Shown: piece by piece, positions 43,639 to 51,474 of the stretch
Position numbering within the stretch: position 1 is the stretch's first letter
Layout: the number at the start of each line of letters is the position of its first letter
From: Paractinoplanes tereljensis
GTDB lineage: Bacteria; Actinomycetota; Actinomycetes; Mycobacteriales; Micromonosporaceae
Assembly: GCF_016862435.1 (NCBI RefSeq)
Contig: NZ_BOMY01000034.1
Span: 186,001-250,000, forward strand
Length of the DNA stretch: 64,000 nt
Reading direction: 5' to 3'
Made by a program: the position numbers and the translations under genes
The notes under the pieces: model-generated
Seen by the model: the letters and a program-made list of their open reading frames with translations, nothing else
Told to the model about the DNA's origin: nothing
Databases searched by the model: none

Positions 43639-44457
43639 TCAGGCGCGGGAGGCGGCGTGCCGGGCGTCGGCCAGCAGTTCCAGGGTGGCCATCCGCAGCG
43701 CGTCGCTGCGGGCGTACAGCGACGCGCCCGGGCCTGGTGAGGTGCGGCCGCTCAGGCCGCTGAACGAGCCGCCCGCCTCGGTGAGGATCAGCGAGGTCGC
43801 GGCGAAGTCCCAGATCTGGCCGCCGGTCTGGATGGCCAGATCCAGGTCGCCGCGGGCGACCAGCAGGCCGGGATGCACCGGCCAGGGCAGCGGCGGGGTG
43901 ACCTCGCCGATCGGGTCGACCAGGTTGGGCGCCCAGGTCTCCGGCACCGCGCCGAACCGCGCTCCCTCCAGTCCGTCCGGACCGTCCGACACCCGCAGCG
44001 GGGTCGCGGCGACCACCCGGCCGCCGACGATGCGGCCCTCGAAGGCGCCGCCGCCCCGCACCGCCCAGAAGACACTCCCCTGGGCCGGGTGGGCGGCCAC
44101 GCCGACGACGATCTCGCCGTCCTCCTCGAGGGCGGTCAGGATCAGCCACCGGTCGTCGCCGGCCACGAACAGGGCGGTGCCGTCGATCGGGTCGATGATC
44201 CAGCGGCGGGAGGTGTCGGGGCCGGAGCTGGCGCCGTGTTCCTCGCCGAGGATGGCGTCGTGCGGGCGGGCCGCGGTCAGCACGTCCCGGATCGCGGTCT
44301 CGGTGGCGCGGTCGGCGGCGGTGACCACGCTGCCGTCCGCCTTGAGCTCGCGGGGCAGGTCGGCCAGGGCGCTGAAGTGCGGCAACGCCACCGCGGCGCC
44401 GGTCAGCACCGCGCGGTGGGCCAGCTGAAGGTCGGTCTCCACCAGGTCATCCTGCAC
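43639..44457 (-). CDS. Inositol-monophosphatase-family phosphatase (HisN-like)
   Basis: A 272-residue metal-dependent phosphatase. It has ILGEEHGASSG (metal ligand Glu), WIIDPIDGTALF (the Asp-Pro-Ile-Asp-Gly-Thr signature) and QIWDFAATSLILTEAGG (third Asp). It could be histidinol phosphatase or inositol monophosphatase; the length fits actinobacterial HisN. GTG at 44457 is chosen; a GTG at 44442 with AGGA upstream is an alternative that removes five residues. Confidence 0.88.
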   Translation of the reverse strand: MQDDLVETDLQLAHRAVLTGAAVALPHFSALADLPRELKADGSVVTAADRATETAIRDVLTAARPHDAILGEEHGASSGPDTSRRWIIDPIDGTALFVAGDDRWLILTALEEDGEIVVGVAAHPAQGSVFWAVRGGGAFEGRIVGGRVVAATPLRVSDGPDGLEGARFGAVPETWAPNLVDPIGEVTPPLPWPVHPGLLVARGDLDLAIQTGGQIWDFAATSLILTEAGGSFSGLSGRTSPGPGASLYARSDALRMATLELLADARHAASRA

Positions 44458-44517
44458 GTCCCGGTCCGGTCGTGGCGTGTCTTGCCGCCAAGGAACGCGC
44501 GACCGGGCGACAAACAA

Positions 44518-44787
44518 TCAGCAACCGGGGCCGGACGCCAACCCGTCGACGATCGAGTACGCGGTGATGTCGCCCTTCACATAACCGGCCAGGTCGGTGA
44601 TCGACTCCGGCTGGGTGTCGTTGAGGGCGAGGTAGGCGACGATCGCCGTGTCGACGGTGCGGCACGACGCCTGGTCGGCGACGACCTGCGCCTTGGCCTC
44701 CAGCTCCGCCGGGTCTAACGCTGCGTAAGAAACTCCGGCAACACTCACTGTTACTGCGGCGGCCATAGCTACGTGGGTCAAGTGCAC
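44518..44787 (-). CDS. Small exported pilin-like protein
   Basis: An 89-residue protein with one hydrophobic N-terminal segment (AMAAAVTVSVAGVSYAAL) and a short outside part ASCRTVDTAIVAYLALN...SIVDGLASGPGC. The two Cys at the ends of the outside part probably pair. The pattern resembles minor pseudopilins, but no prepilin peptidase motif is seen. Start may be GTG 44787 or ATG 44766. It lies between the phosphatase and a lipoprotein hydrolase, all on the same strand. Confidence 0.6.
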   Translation of the reverse strand: MHLTHVAMAAAVTVSVAGVSYAALDPAELEAKAQVVADQASCRTVDTAIVAYLALNDTQPESITDLAGYVKGDITAYSIVDGLASGPGC

Positions 44788-44875
44788 CGATGCAGCCTAG
44801 GCAAGATCACTCTAAGTACAGACCTGACCGAACGGGCGAGTCTTTCGTCTCGGAGTGCCACTCTGGGTGAAAGTG

Positions 44876-45607
44876 CTAAACCTGCTGCTGGAGGAAGGCG
44901 AGGATGCGGGCGGACACCATCGGGTAACCCGGGCGGCCCACTTTGAGGTAATCGCCGTGCCGACCGGCCGGGACGGTCACGAAGGTCTTCGGCCACGGCA
45001 GGGCCGCGTACGCATCACGGCCTGCTCTGAGCGGAACCGTCCCGTCGCGATCGCCGTGCACGAAGAGAACCGGCACCGACGGGCCGCCGAACGCCGAAGG
45101 CGGCCGGCGCCCGGCCACCGACACGGCCGCCACGATCCCCGGATCGTGCCCGGCCCGCAGCAGCCCCAGTGTCGTGGTGCCGCCGGCCGAGAACCCCACC
45201 GCGACCACCCTCGCGGCGTCCAGCCGCGGATCGGCCTTCTCGGCCGCGTGCAGCGCGAAGGCGGCGTCGGCCGGCTGGTTGCGCACGTCGGACCGGTCCA
45301 CCCGGACCTTCGCGTTGGTGTGCGGATAGGTCGGCGCGACCACGATGAAGCCGGCCCGCGCCCAGGTCGCGGCCAGCGGGGCGAAGTGCGCGGGCAGCCC
45401 GCCGAGCCCGTGGCTGAACAACACGACCGGGTGCTTTCCGGTCAGCCCGTCGAGGGACCAGATCGTGGTCGGCAGCGGACGGTCCCGGCCTCGCGCCAGC
45501 AGCAGGATCCGGGTGGTCACCCCGGCGCGGGACTCGGCGTGCGCGACGCTGCCGCCGCAACCGGCAAGCAACGCCACCAACACGACGAATGCTCCCAGCC
45601 TGCGCAT
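44876..45607 (-). CDS. Alpha/beta-hydrolase lipoprotein (chlorophyllase/PAF-hydrolase-like)
   Basis: A 243-residue esterase. A signal ending LLAGCGG suggests lipid anchoring outside. The oxyanion region is VVLFSHGLGGLPAHF, the nucleophile elbow GFSAGGTTT, the acid GDRDGTVP and the His in AGRHGDY. The substrate is unknown. It ends close to a 88-bp gap before the pilin-like gene and is divergent from a second hydrolase at 45660. Confidence 0.85.
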   Translation of the reverse strand: MRRLGAFVVLVALLAGCGGSVAHAESRAGVTTRILLLARGRDRPLPTTIWSLDGLTGKHPVVLFSHGLGGLPAHFAPLAATWARAGFIVVAPTYPHTNAKVRVDRSDVRNQPADAAFALHAAEKADPRLDAARVVAVGFSAGGTTTLGLLRAGHDPGIVAAVSVAGRRPPSAFGGPSVPVLFVHGDRDGTVPLRAGRDAYAALPWPKTFVTVPAGRHGDYLKVGRPGYPMVSARILAFLQQQV

Positions 45608-45659
45608 GCCGTGAGCGTAGAAACGTCACGCCAGCGGACGTATCACCGTTGTGGGGGCG

Positions 45660-46433
45660 ATGAGACGACGAATATTGCTCGGCACCGGCGCAGCGGTGAT
45701 CACGGCCGCCACGGTGGCCGGTTACCGCCGCCGTTTAGCCGAGGAAGACCTGGTCATCCCGGCTGCACCGGCCGGCCAGCAGCGGCTTCTGCGGCTGCCT
45801 TCGGCCGCCCGGGGCCGCACGGTCGACGTCTACACGGCCGTTCCGGCCGGGTACGGCGCCGGCGCCGGCCTCCCGGTCTGCCTGATCCTGCACGGCGGGA
45901 GCAAGAGACCGGCGGATTTCGCCGGCCTGGGTCTGGGACGGTTCCTGACCGATGCCGTACGCCGTGGCGCACCCCCGTTCGTGCTGGTCGGCGCGGACGG
46001 CGACCGCCTGGCCTGGCGCCCGTCCGGTGGGGACGACCCGCAGCGGATGGTCCACGAGGAGGTCCCGGCATGGTGCCGCAAGCTCGGCTACGACACCGAC
46101 CGGATGGCGGCCTGGGGCTGGTCGATGGGCGGGTACGGCGCCCTGCTGCTGGCCGAGGCGTACCCCGGGTTCGTCCGCGCGGTGGCCGCCTTCTCCCCCG
46201 CCGTCCGTCCCGGCGACGACGTCTCGGTCGCCGCCTCGCTGCTGCGCGGCACCCCGGTCGGCCTGTGGTGCGGCAAGCAGGACAGCCTCTACTACAACGT
46301 GCGTGCGCTGGCCAAACGGCTGCCGGAGAAGCCGGCCGCGGGCGGGTACGCGGACGGCCGGCACAACTTCGGCTACTGGTCGCGATGTGTGCCGAATGCG
46401 TTCGACTTCGTCGCCGGGGCTTTACGGCCCTGA
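45660..46433 (+). CDS. Exported esterase (EstA/Ag85-like alpha/beta hydrolase)
   Basis: A 257-residue alpha/beta hydrolase. It begins RRRILLGTGAAVITAATVAGY, a twin-arginine-like or anchor helix. CLILHGGSKRPADF forms the oxyanion part, GWSMGGYGALLLAEAYP is the nucleophile elbow typical of esterase D and Ag85-type enzymes, and DGRHNFGYW the catalytic His. It probably acts outside the cell. A GTG at 45651 could add three residues. Confidence 0.85.
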   Translation: MRRRILLGTGAAVITAATVAGYRRRLAEEDLVIPAAPAGQQRLLRLPSAARGRTVDVYTAVPAGYGAGAGLPVCLILHGGSKRPADFAGLGLGRFLTDAVRRGAPPFVLVGADGDRLAWRPSGGDDPQRMVHEEVPAWCRKLGYDTDRMAAWGWSMGGYGALLLAEAYPGFVRAVAAFSPAVRPGDDVSVAASLLRGTPVGLWCGKQDSLYYNVRALAKRLPEKPAAGGYADGRHNFGYWSRCVPNAFDFVAGALRP

Positions 46434-46490
46434 TGCCCGTTCCGTACGGTGGTTACCCAGAGCAACGGTTGACTCACGCTGGAGGATCCC

Positions 46491-46856
46491 ATGCGTCGTG
46501 CCGCTGTCTTCGTCGCCGCTCTTGTCGCGGCCCTCTGGATCGCATCCCCCGCCCAGGCGTTCGCCCACAACAACGTCCACAACACCTACCTGCACGCCGT
46601 TCTCGACGCGCTCACCCTGGTGGTGGTGTCCGCGCCGGTCTGGACGGCGCTGCTGTGGGCCGGCGGCCGCCGGTGGTGGCTGGCCGCGCTGATCGCGGTC
46701 GTGCAGATACCGGTCGCGGTGATCGGGTTCGTGCCGATCGCGAACCCCTACCTGCACCTGACACTCTTCGTGATCGCCATCGGCCTCACCGCGGTGTCCC
46801 TGCGGATCGTCCGCCAGCAGGCTCGGGCCGAGGTTCCCGCAGCCACTGTCCGTTAG
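46491..46856 (+). CDS. Small membrane protein, unknown
   Basis: A 121-residue protein: a signal-like first helix (AAVFVAALVAALWIASPAQA), an outside segment with His (AHNNVHNTYLHAVLDA), then three helices up to residue 105. Function unknown. GGAGG lies five bases before the ATG, which makes expression credible. Its 3' end overlaps the convergent gene by 71 bases. Confidence 0.72.
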   Translation: MRRAAVFVAALVAALWIASPAQAFAHNNVHNTYLHAVLDALTLVVVSAPVWTALLWAGGRRWWLAALIAVVQIPVAVIGFVPIANPYLHLTLFVIAIGLTAVSLRIVRQQARAEVPAATVR

Positions 46857-47166
46857 GCGCCCGGACGGCCAGGCCGACGACCGCGGCCTGGCCGTCCCGG
46901 ATCAGCTGCACGTCGGGGCAGCCGTCGGCGGCCGGGTGCCACCCGTCCCGCCCCCGCACGGCGTTGTGCCGGCAGTGCTCCTCATCGGCGTAACCCCAGG
47001 CCCGCAGGATCTCCCGGTCGCCGATGAAGTAACAGCCGACCGTCGCGGTGCGACCGTCCTCGTCGCGGTGAAAATACGAGGCGCGCAGCCCCGGCACCGG
47101 CACGCCCTCGAACGGCGCATCGTCCTGAGTGCGCACAAGCGAAAAATCTGAAATGTCGGGAATCAC
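46786..47166 (-). CDS. Hypothetical soluble protein
   Basis: A 126-residue frame starting GTG at 47166 with no known domain. Segments such as YFHRDEDGRTATVGCYFIGD and AVVGLAVRAPNGQWL look like a real folded chain. It contains three Cys. The 71-bp convergent overlap with the membrane-protein gene is large for this genome, so the true end of one of them deserves care. Confidence 0.5.
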   Translation of the reverse strand: MIPDISDFSLVRTQDDAPFEGVPVPGLRASYFHRDEDGRTATVGCYFIGDREILRAWGYADEEHCRHNAVRGRDGWHPAADGCPDVQLIRDGQAAVVGLAVRAPNGQWLREPRPEPAGGRSAGTPR

Positions 47167-47270
47167 GCCCGTATCTAACCGGAACCGGTTAAGGAAATCT
47201 CAAGCATCCCGAACGTGGCGGTGATCGAGTTTTAACCTGGCTGTCAAGTGTGATGCCGGACAATGGACCG

Positions 47271-48140
47271 ATGGTGGCGGAGACCTTCCCGGTGAACGGA
47301 ATCGAACTCTGCGTCGAGACCTTCGGGGAGCCGCCCGATCCCGCCGTGCTGCTCATCGCGGGCGGGGCCAGCTCGATGGACTGGTGGGAGGACGAATTCT
47401 GCCGCCGCCTCGCCGCGGCCGGCCGGTTCGTGATCCGCTACGACCACCGGGACACCGGCCGCTCGACCTCGTTCCCACCGGGCGACCCGCCCTACTCCGG
47501 AGTGGACCTGGCCCACGACGCGCTCGGCGTGCTCGACGCCCTGGGCGTCCACAAGGCGCACGTGGTCGGCCTGTCGATGGGCGGAGCCCTGGCTCAGCGG
47601 ATCGCCACCGAACGCCCGCACCGGGTGCTGTCACTGACCCTGATGTCCACCACGATCGGCGCCACCCCAGACGCCGACTCGGTCTCCGGCCCCGGTTCGC
47701 CGGTCGCCACCACCGACCGCGACATCGCCGAGATGCCCGACTGGACCGACCGCAAGTCGTCGGTCGAGCGCATGATCACCGCGACCAGGACGCTGGGCGG
47801 CCTGTTCACCGCCGACGACGCGCACCTGCGCCGGCTGGCCGAACGGGTCTTCGACCGCACCAACGACATGGCCGCCACCCAGCTCAACCACTGGTGCTGC
47901 CCGACCGGCCCGGCGCCCCGCCAGCCGCTGTGCGGGATCACCGCCCCCACCCTGATCATGCACGGCACCGCCGACCCGATGTTCCCGGCCGCGCACGCGC
48001 ACGCCCTGGCCGCCGAAATCCCCGGCAGCCGCCTGGTGTGGCTGGAGGGCGTCGGCCACGAGTTCCCACCGGCCGCCGTCTGGCAGCAGGTGATCGACGA
48101 GATCACCGGCCACGCCGCCCGCGGCCGCCAGCCCGCTTAG
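47271..48140 (+). CDS. Alpha/beta-hydrolase fold enzyme
   Basis: A 289-residue hydrolase with VLLIAGGASSMDWW (oxyanion region), YDHRDTGRSTSFPPG, nucleophile elbow VVGLSMGGALAQ, acid in MHGTADPMFP and the His in LEGVGHEFPP. This pattern is that of aclacinomycin methylesterase RdmC-like and related hydrolases. The substrate is unknown. ATG 47271 is chosen to start at the conserved part; GTG 47250 and ATG 47253 are in frame. The last four bases overlap the next gene's end. Confidence 0.85.
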   Translation: MVAETFPVNGIELCVETFGEPPDPAVLLIAGGASSMDWWEDEFCRRLAAAGRFVIRYDHRDTGRSTSFPPGDPPYSGVDLAHDALGVLDALGVHKAHVVGLSMGGALAQRIATERPHRVLSLTLMSTTIGATPDADSVSGPGSPVATTDRDIAEMPDWTDRKSSVERMITATRTLGGLFTADDAHLRRLAERVFDRTNDMAATQLNHWCCPTGPAPRQPLCGITAPTLIMHGTADPMFPAAHAHALAAEIPGSRLVWLEGVGHEFPPAAVWQQVIDEITGHAARGRQPA

Positions 48141-48754
48141 CTCTGTCGCAGGCGCAGCCCGGCCACCAGGATGCCGCCGGCGAACAGCGAGCCCATGGTC
48201 ATCGCCAGATAGATCAGCAGCAGGTCGAACGCACTGCCGAACGCCATCGTGGAGAGCAGCACGGTCAGCACGAACCCGGCCGCCACCGACCCGAGGGTGA
48301 CCGTCCAGGCGGCCGCCTTCTGCGCCAGCGTCCAGTGCGGCGACGCGGTGGCCAGCAGCATCCCGGCGAACGGCGAGATCACCGGCAGCACGAACGCCCC
48401 CGCGGTCAGCATCGCGACCGCGGTGTACTCGGCCGGTCCGCCCCCGGTGCGCACCGGCGGCACGGGCGGCGGCGGGGGCGGCGGAAGGACCAGGGCCGGC
48501 AGCCGTACGTGCGGGGGAAGCGAACCTCTTCGCATCGCCGCGACCAGGTCCTCGGGCGGCCCTAACCGCCGCACGATGGCCTCGGCGTCCTCGAGCGGGG
48601 AAACCGCCGCGACCCGGCGGGCGGCGATGTAGTCGGCCACCGTGTTCATCAGTTCGTCGCGCTGGTCCGGCGAGAGATCCTCGCTCTGCGCCCACAGCGC
48701 GGCCAGATAGTCCAGGACGATCACGTCGGTGTGGGCGAGCGGTGCGGTGGTCAT
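48137..48754 (-). CDS. HAAS-domain-like membrane protein (DUF1700 type)
   Basis: A 205-residue protein. The first 85 residues are the helical HAAS-like domain (LDYLAALWAQSEDLSPDQRDE...LGPPEDLVAAMRRG) found in permease-associated and regulator-linked proteins. A run of eight Pro follows, then four membrane helices. Function is unknown; relatives are often next to a PadR regulator, which is absent here. GGGGGAAG precedes the ATG. Confidence 0.72.
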   Translation of the reverse strand: MTTAPLAHTDVIVLDYLAALWAQSEDLSPDQRDELMNTVADYIAARRVAAVSPLEDAEAIVRRLGPPEDLVAAMRRGSLPPHVRLPALVLPPPPPPPVPPVRTGGGPAEYTAVAMLTAGAFVLPVISPFAGMLLATASPHWTLAQKAAAWTVTLGSVAAGFVLTVLLSTMAFGSAFDLLLIYLAMTMGSLFAGGILVAGLRLRQS

Positions 48755-48966
48755 GTTCTTCCCCCATGCTGGTCCGGCGGGTAGGCACAGCATCGGCTCC
48801 GAGCGATCCGCACCGCATCCGCCCGGGGACCGAATCAGCGAACCCGTCTGCAACTTTCGGCCGATTCCACTCACGTTCGGCGAGGCCCGGGCGATGTGGT
48901 TCCGGCGTAGGGAAGGGGCGGCGATCGCGGTGGGGGCCGCGGTCGCCGTCAGGGCAAGATGGGCGC

Positions 48967-49851
48967 ATGCGCCTGGTCTCCCTGCTGCCGTCCGCGACCG
49001 AGATCGTCTATGCGCTGGGCCTGGGCGACGACCTGGTCGGCGTGACCTTCGAGTGCGACGAGCCACCCGCGGCCCGCACCGAGAAGACGGTGGTGGTCGG
49101 CGGCCGCGACACCCGGGACATGTCCCCGGCGGCGATCGACGCCTACGTGAAACAGCAGATGGCCGCGGGTGCCGACCTCTACACCCTGCACGCGGGCGCG
49201 CTGGCCGCGCTGGCGCCCGACCTGATCCTGACCCAGGACCTCTGCCGAGTCTGCGCGCTGCCCTCCGACCACGTCGACGAGGCCCTGGACCACCTGGGTT
49301 GCCGAGCCGACGTGCTCTCCCTCGACCCCTATTCGCTGGATGAGGTCTTCGACACGTTCCTGCGGGTGGGTGCCGCGGCAGGCGTACCGGAAAGGGCTTC
49401 GTCCCTGGTCACGGCCCTGCGCCGGCGTCTGGCCGCGGTGGCGTCGGCCGTGGCCGGCCGTCCGCGGCCGAGAGTCGCGCTGGTGGAATGGGTAGATCCG
49501 CCGTTCACCGCCGGCCACTGGGTGCCCGACCTGGTGACGGCGGCAGGCGGCGATCCGGTCGCGGCCCGCGCCGGCGCCCGCTCGGTCCAGATCTCCTACG
49601 CCGATCTGGCCGCCGCCAACCCCGACATCGTGGTCGTCACCCCCTGCGGTTTCCACCTGTCCGGCGCCGCTTCGCAGGCCGCCACGGTGGTGCCGCACTT
49701 CCCGAACGCCCAGGTCTGGGCGATCGACGGCGACGCCTTGATCGTCCGCCCCGGCCCCCGCCTGGTAGCCGGCGTCGAGGCCTTGGCGGCCATCTTCCAC
49801 CCCGACGCGGTGCCGGCTCCGCCGCCAACAGCAATAGCCCGAATCGCCTAA
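48967..49851 (+). CDS. BtuF-like cobalamin/iron-chelate-binding-fold protein, no signal peptide
   Basis: A 294-residue class III substrate-binding fold: LVSLLPSATEIVYALGLGD, VTFECDEPP, PDLILTQDLCRVCALP and PDIVVVTPCGFHL. There is no signal peptide or lipobox, and no ABC permease or ATPase is near. Such cytosolic relatives are widespread in actinobacteria, so the role may be binding rather than uptake. No cobalamin riboswitch is visible upstream. Confidence 0.8.
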   Translation: MRLVSLLPSATEIVYALGLGDDLVGVTFECDEPPAARTEKTVVVGGRDTRDMSPAAIDAYVKQQMAAGADLYTLHAGALAALAPDLILTQDLCRVCALPSDHVDEALDHLGCRADVLSLDPYSLDEVFDTFLRVGAAAGVPERASSLVTALRRRLAAVASAVAGRPRPRVALVEWVDPPFTAGHWVPDLVTAAGGDPVAARAGARSVQISYADLAAANPDIVVVTPCGFHLSGAASQAATVVPHFPNAQVWAIDGDALIVRPGPRLVAGVEALAAIFHPDAVPAPPPTAIARIA

Positions 49852-49871
49852 CGCCAGGCCGTTCTCTCACG

Positions 49872-49968
49872 CATTTTTTCAGTACGCCGTCGGACCAGTC
49901 CCCTGCTCCACAGTTCCCGCTGAGCGACACTCACCCTCCGCGCGCCCGCTGCGGGCGGGCCCGCCCCC
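49872..49968 (+). repeat. Dispersed ~95-bp repeat, copy B
   Basis: It starts CATTTTTTCAGTACGCCGTC and runs to GGGCGGGCCCGCCCCC. Compared with copy A (43541-43635, opposite strand) the core CAGTACGCCGTCGGA, the middle CCACAGT and the stretch CTCACCCTCCGCGCGCCCGC are identical. It lies 20 bases after the BtuF-like gene stop. Confidence 0.75.
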
Positions 49969-50008
49969 TCCGCTTACCCACCACCCGGTCACACCGCCCG
50001 CCACGCAC

Positions 50009-50112
50009 GGTCACGTCCGCTGGCGCGTGGTCGCATCCGCTGGCCTGGGGGTCGCATCCGCCGGCGTGCGTCGCGGCCGCCGGCGTAAGTCGCGGCCGCG
50101 GCCGCCGGCGTG
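50009..50112. repeat. Degenerate ~20-bp tandem repeat
   Basis: About five units related to GGTCGCATCCGCTGGCCTGG follow each other with small changes, the last ones drifting to GTCGCGGCCGCCGGCGTAA. It has no coding support. Confidence 0.6.
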
Positions 50113-50595
50113 GTGCAAGAGGCGGCCCGCACCCGCCCCAACCGCGACCCGCCGGTCCTACTCACCGCCGGGCAGGCCACCAGCGGCACCAGACCTGGCC
50201 CGGCCGATAGACCGAGAGGCCCAGCGGGGCGTTTTGACAGTTTATGCGAAGCTTGCGGCCGGAGATCCATCCAGCAATTTTCAGATCTTGGAACGGTAGG
50301 GCACTCAGCGGGTATTGGAATCGACAACTTCGATGTGATCGACCTGCGCTTGCCGGACAAAAACGGCATATCGCGGCCTCGGGTTCATGATGTGGGAGCG
50401 TCGTCCACCAAGTGGGACGGAGATCCACGATGCGGCATGGCCCCTCCGGGTCGGAGGGCTGCCAGCATGCGAGAGACCGGTGCCGGGCCGTTCCTTCCAG
50501 ATGGCACTGGTCGTGGCCGAGCCAGCAGACCGCCCACTGCCGCCCGGCCGACTCAGGCAACCGCGCGACTCCGGCAGCCAGGCGACCGAGGCGGC

Positions 50596-51363
50596 TCAGG
50601 CGGCCAGGACGGGCTGGCGGGCCGGGGCCGACCAGCGCTCGCGGGCCGCGGCCCGCACCCGGGAGGCCCGGTAGAGCCAGAGCGAGTCCCGGCCGAACGA
50701 CCAGGTCAGCGTGCCGAGGGCGATCGCCAGGGCGGCCACCGCCAGCAGGTGCGGGAGCAGGTTGGCGGTGACCAGGGCGAGCACGATGCCCTGCAGCGCG
50801 GCGACGACCTTGCGGGAGAACCGGTACGGCAGGGCCGCGTTCAGCCAGGGCAGCGCCCACGAGGCGGCGACGAAAACGTACCGGTAAGCGCCGAGGGCGA
50901 CCGTCCACCAGCCGAAGCGGTCACCGGCGTACACGCTCAGGACCAGGATCAGGAACGCGTCGATCTCCATGTCGAACCGGGCACCCAGCGCCGTGGTGTT
51001 GCCGGTGCGCCGGGCCACCTGCCCGTCCACCCCGTCCAGGGCGAGAGCCACGCCGGCCACCGCGACCAGCGCCGGCGTGCTGACCGGATGCGCGAACGAC
51101 GTCACCACCAGGGCGGTCACCCCGCCGACCAGCAGCGCCCGGCTGAGCGTCACCACGTTGGCCGGGCCCATCCGGGTCATCCCGGCCCGCTGCAGGCCGA
51201 CCGCGAGAAGAATGCAGAGCACGAGGCCGTACGCGGTGCCGGCGACCAGGCCGGCCGGGGTGAGCCCGAGCGTCACGGCCAGCGCGACCAGCAGGACGAG
51301 CTGGGCGGCCAGGCCGGTCATCGGGCCGCGTGCGGGCGCCGACGGGGTCGCTGCGAGTGTCAC
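50596..51363 (-). CDS. CDP-alcohol phosphatidyltransferase-family membrane enzyme
   Basis: A 255-residue membrane enzyme with seven or so helices. The CDP-AP active-site motif is complete: DGQVARRTGN followed by LGARFDMEID, giving D-G-x2-A-R...G-x3-D-x3-D. It joins a CDP-activated lipid or alcohol to an acceptor alcohol. GTG start with GGAGG six bases ahead. It is divergent from the dehydrogenase of the GTP-derived-metabolite cluster and may belong to it. Confidence 0.88.
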   Translation of the reverse strand: MTLAATPSAPARGPMTGLAAQLVLLVALAVTLGLTPAGLVAGTAYGLVLCILLAVGLQRAGMTRMGPANVVTLSRALLVGGVTALVVTSFAHPVSTPALVAVAGVALALDGVDGQVARRTGNTTALGARFDMEIDAFLILVLSVYAGDRFGWWTVALGAYRYVFVAASWALPWLNAALPYRFSRKVVAALQGIVLALVTANLLPHLLAVAALAIALGTLTWSFGRDSLWLYRASRVRAAARERWSAPARQPVLAA

Positions 51364-51437
51364 CGTGCCTCCAGTGCAAGATCGGCTGCGTAGTGTTGCC
51401 GCTGTCAGCGCTTAACACGAGCAGCGGCGGCGATCGG

Positions 51438-51463
51438 TTCACCAGGTTGATTCACCAGGTTGA
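51438..51463 (+). repeat. Exact 13-bp tandem duplication in a leader
   Basis: TTCACCAGGTTGA is repeated directly twice (51438-51450, 51451-51463) just upstream of, and touching, the ribosome site GAGGAG of the dehydrogenase gene. Confidence 0.85.
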
Positions 51464-51474
51464 GGAGACAGCCC

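Larger units (their letters stand above)
49852..50595. other. 744-bp gap with repeats, no supported gene
   Basis: The gap holds the second copy of the dispersed ~95-bp repeat (49872-49968), a degenerate 20-bp tandem repeat (50009-50112) and an AT-richer patch (about 50230-50400) with TTGACA in front. Long open frames here are byproducts of high GC and show no family pattern. Confidence 0.6.

Noticed and set aside
48755-48966. Possible cobalamin riboswitch before the BtuF-like gene
   Set aside because: No B12-box-like core or expected stems are visible in the 212-bp region.
50300-50370. Peptide GIDNFDVIDLRLPDKNGI resembling a receiver-domain phosphorylation site
   Set aside because: Only about 18 residues match, the surrounding frame is not receiver-like on either side and there is no start site. 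I treat it as chance.
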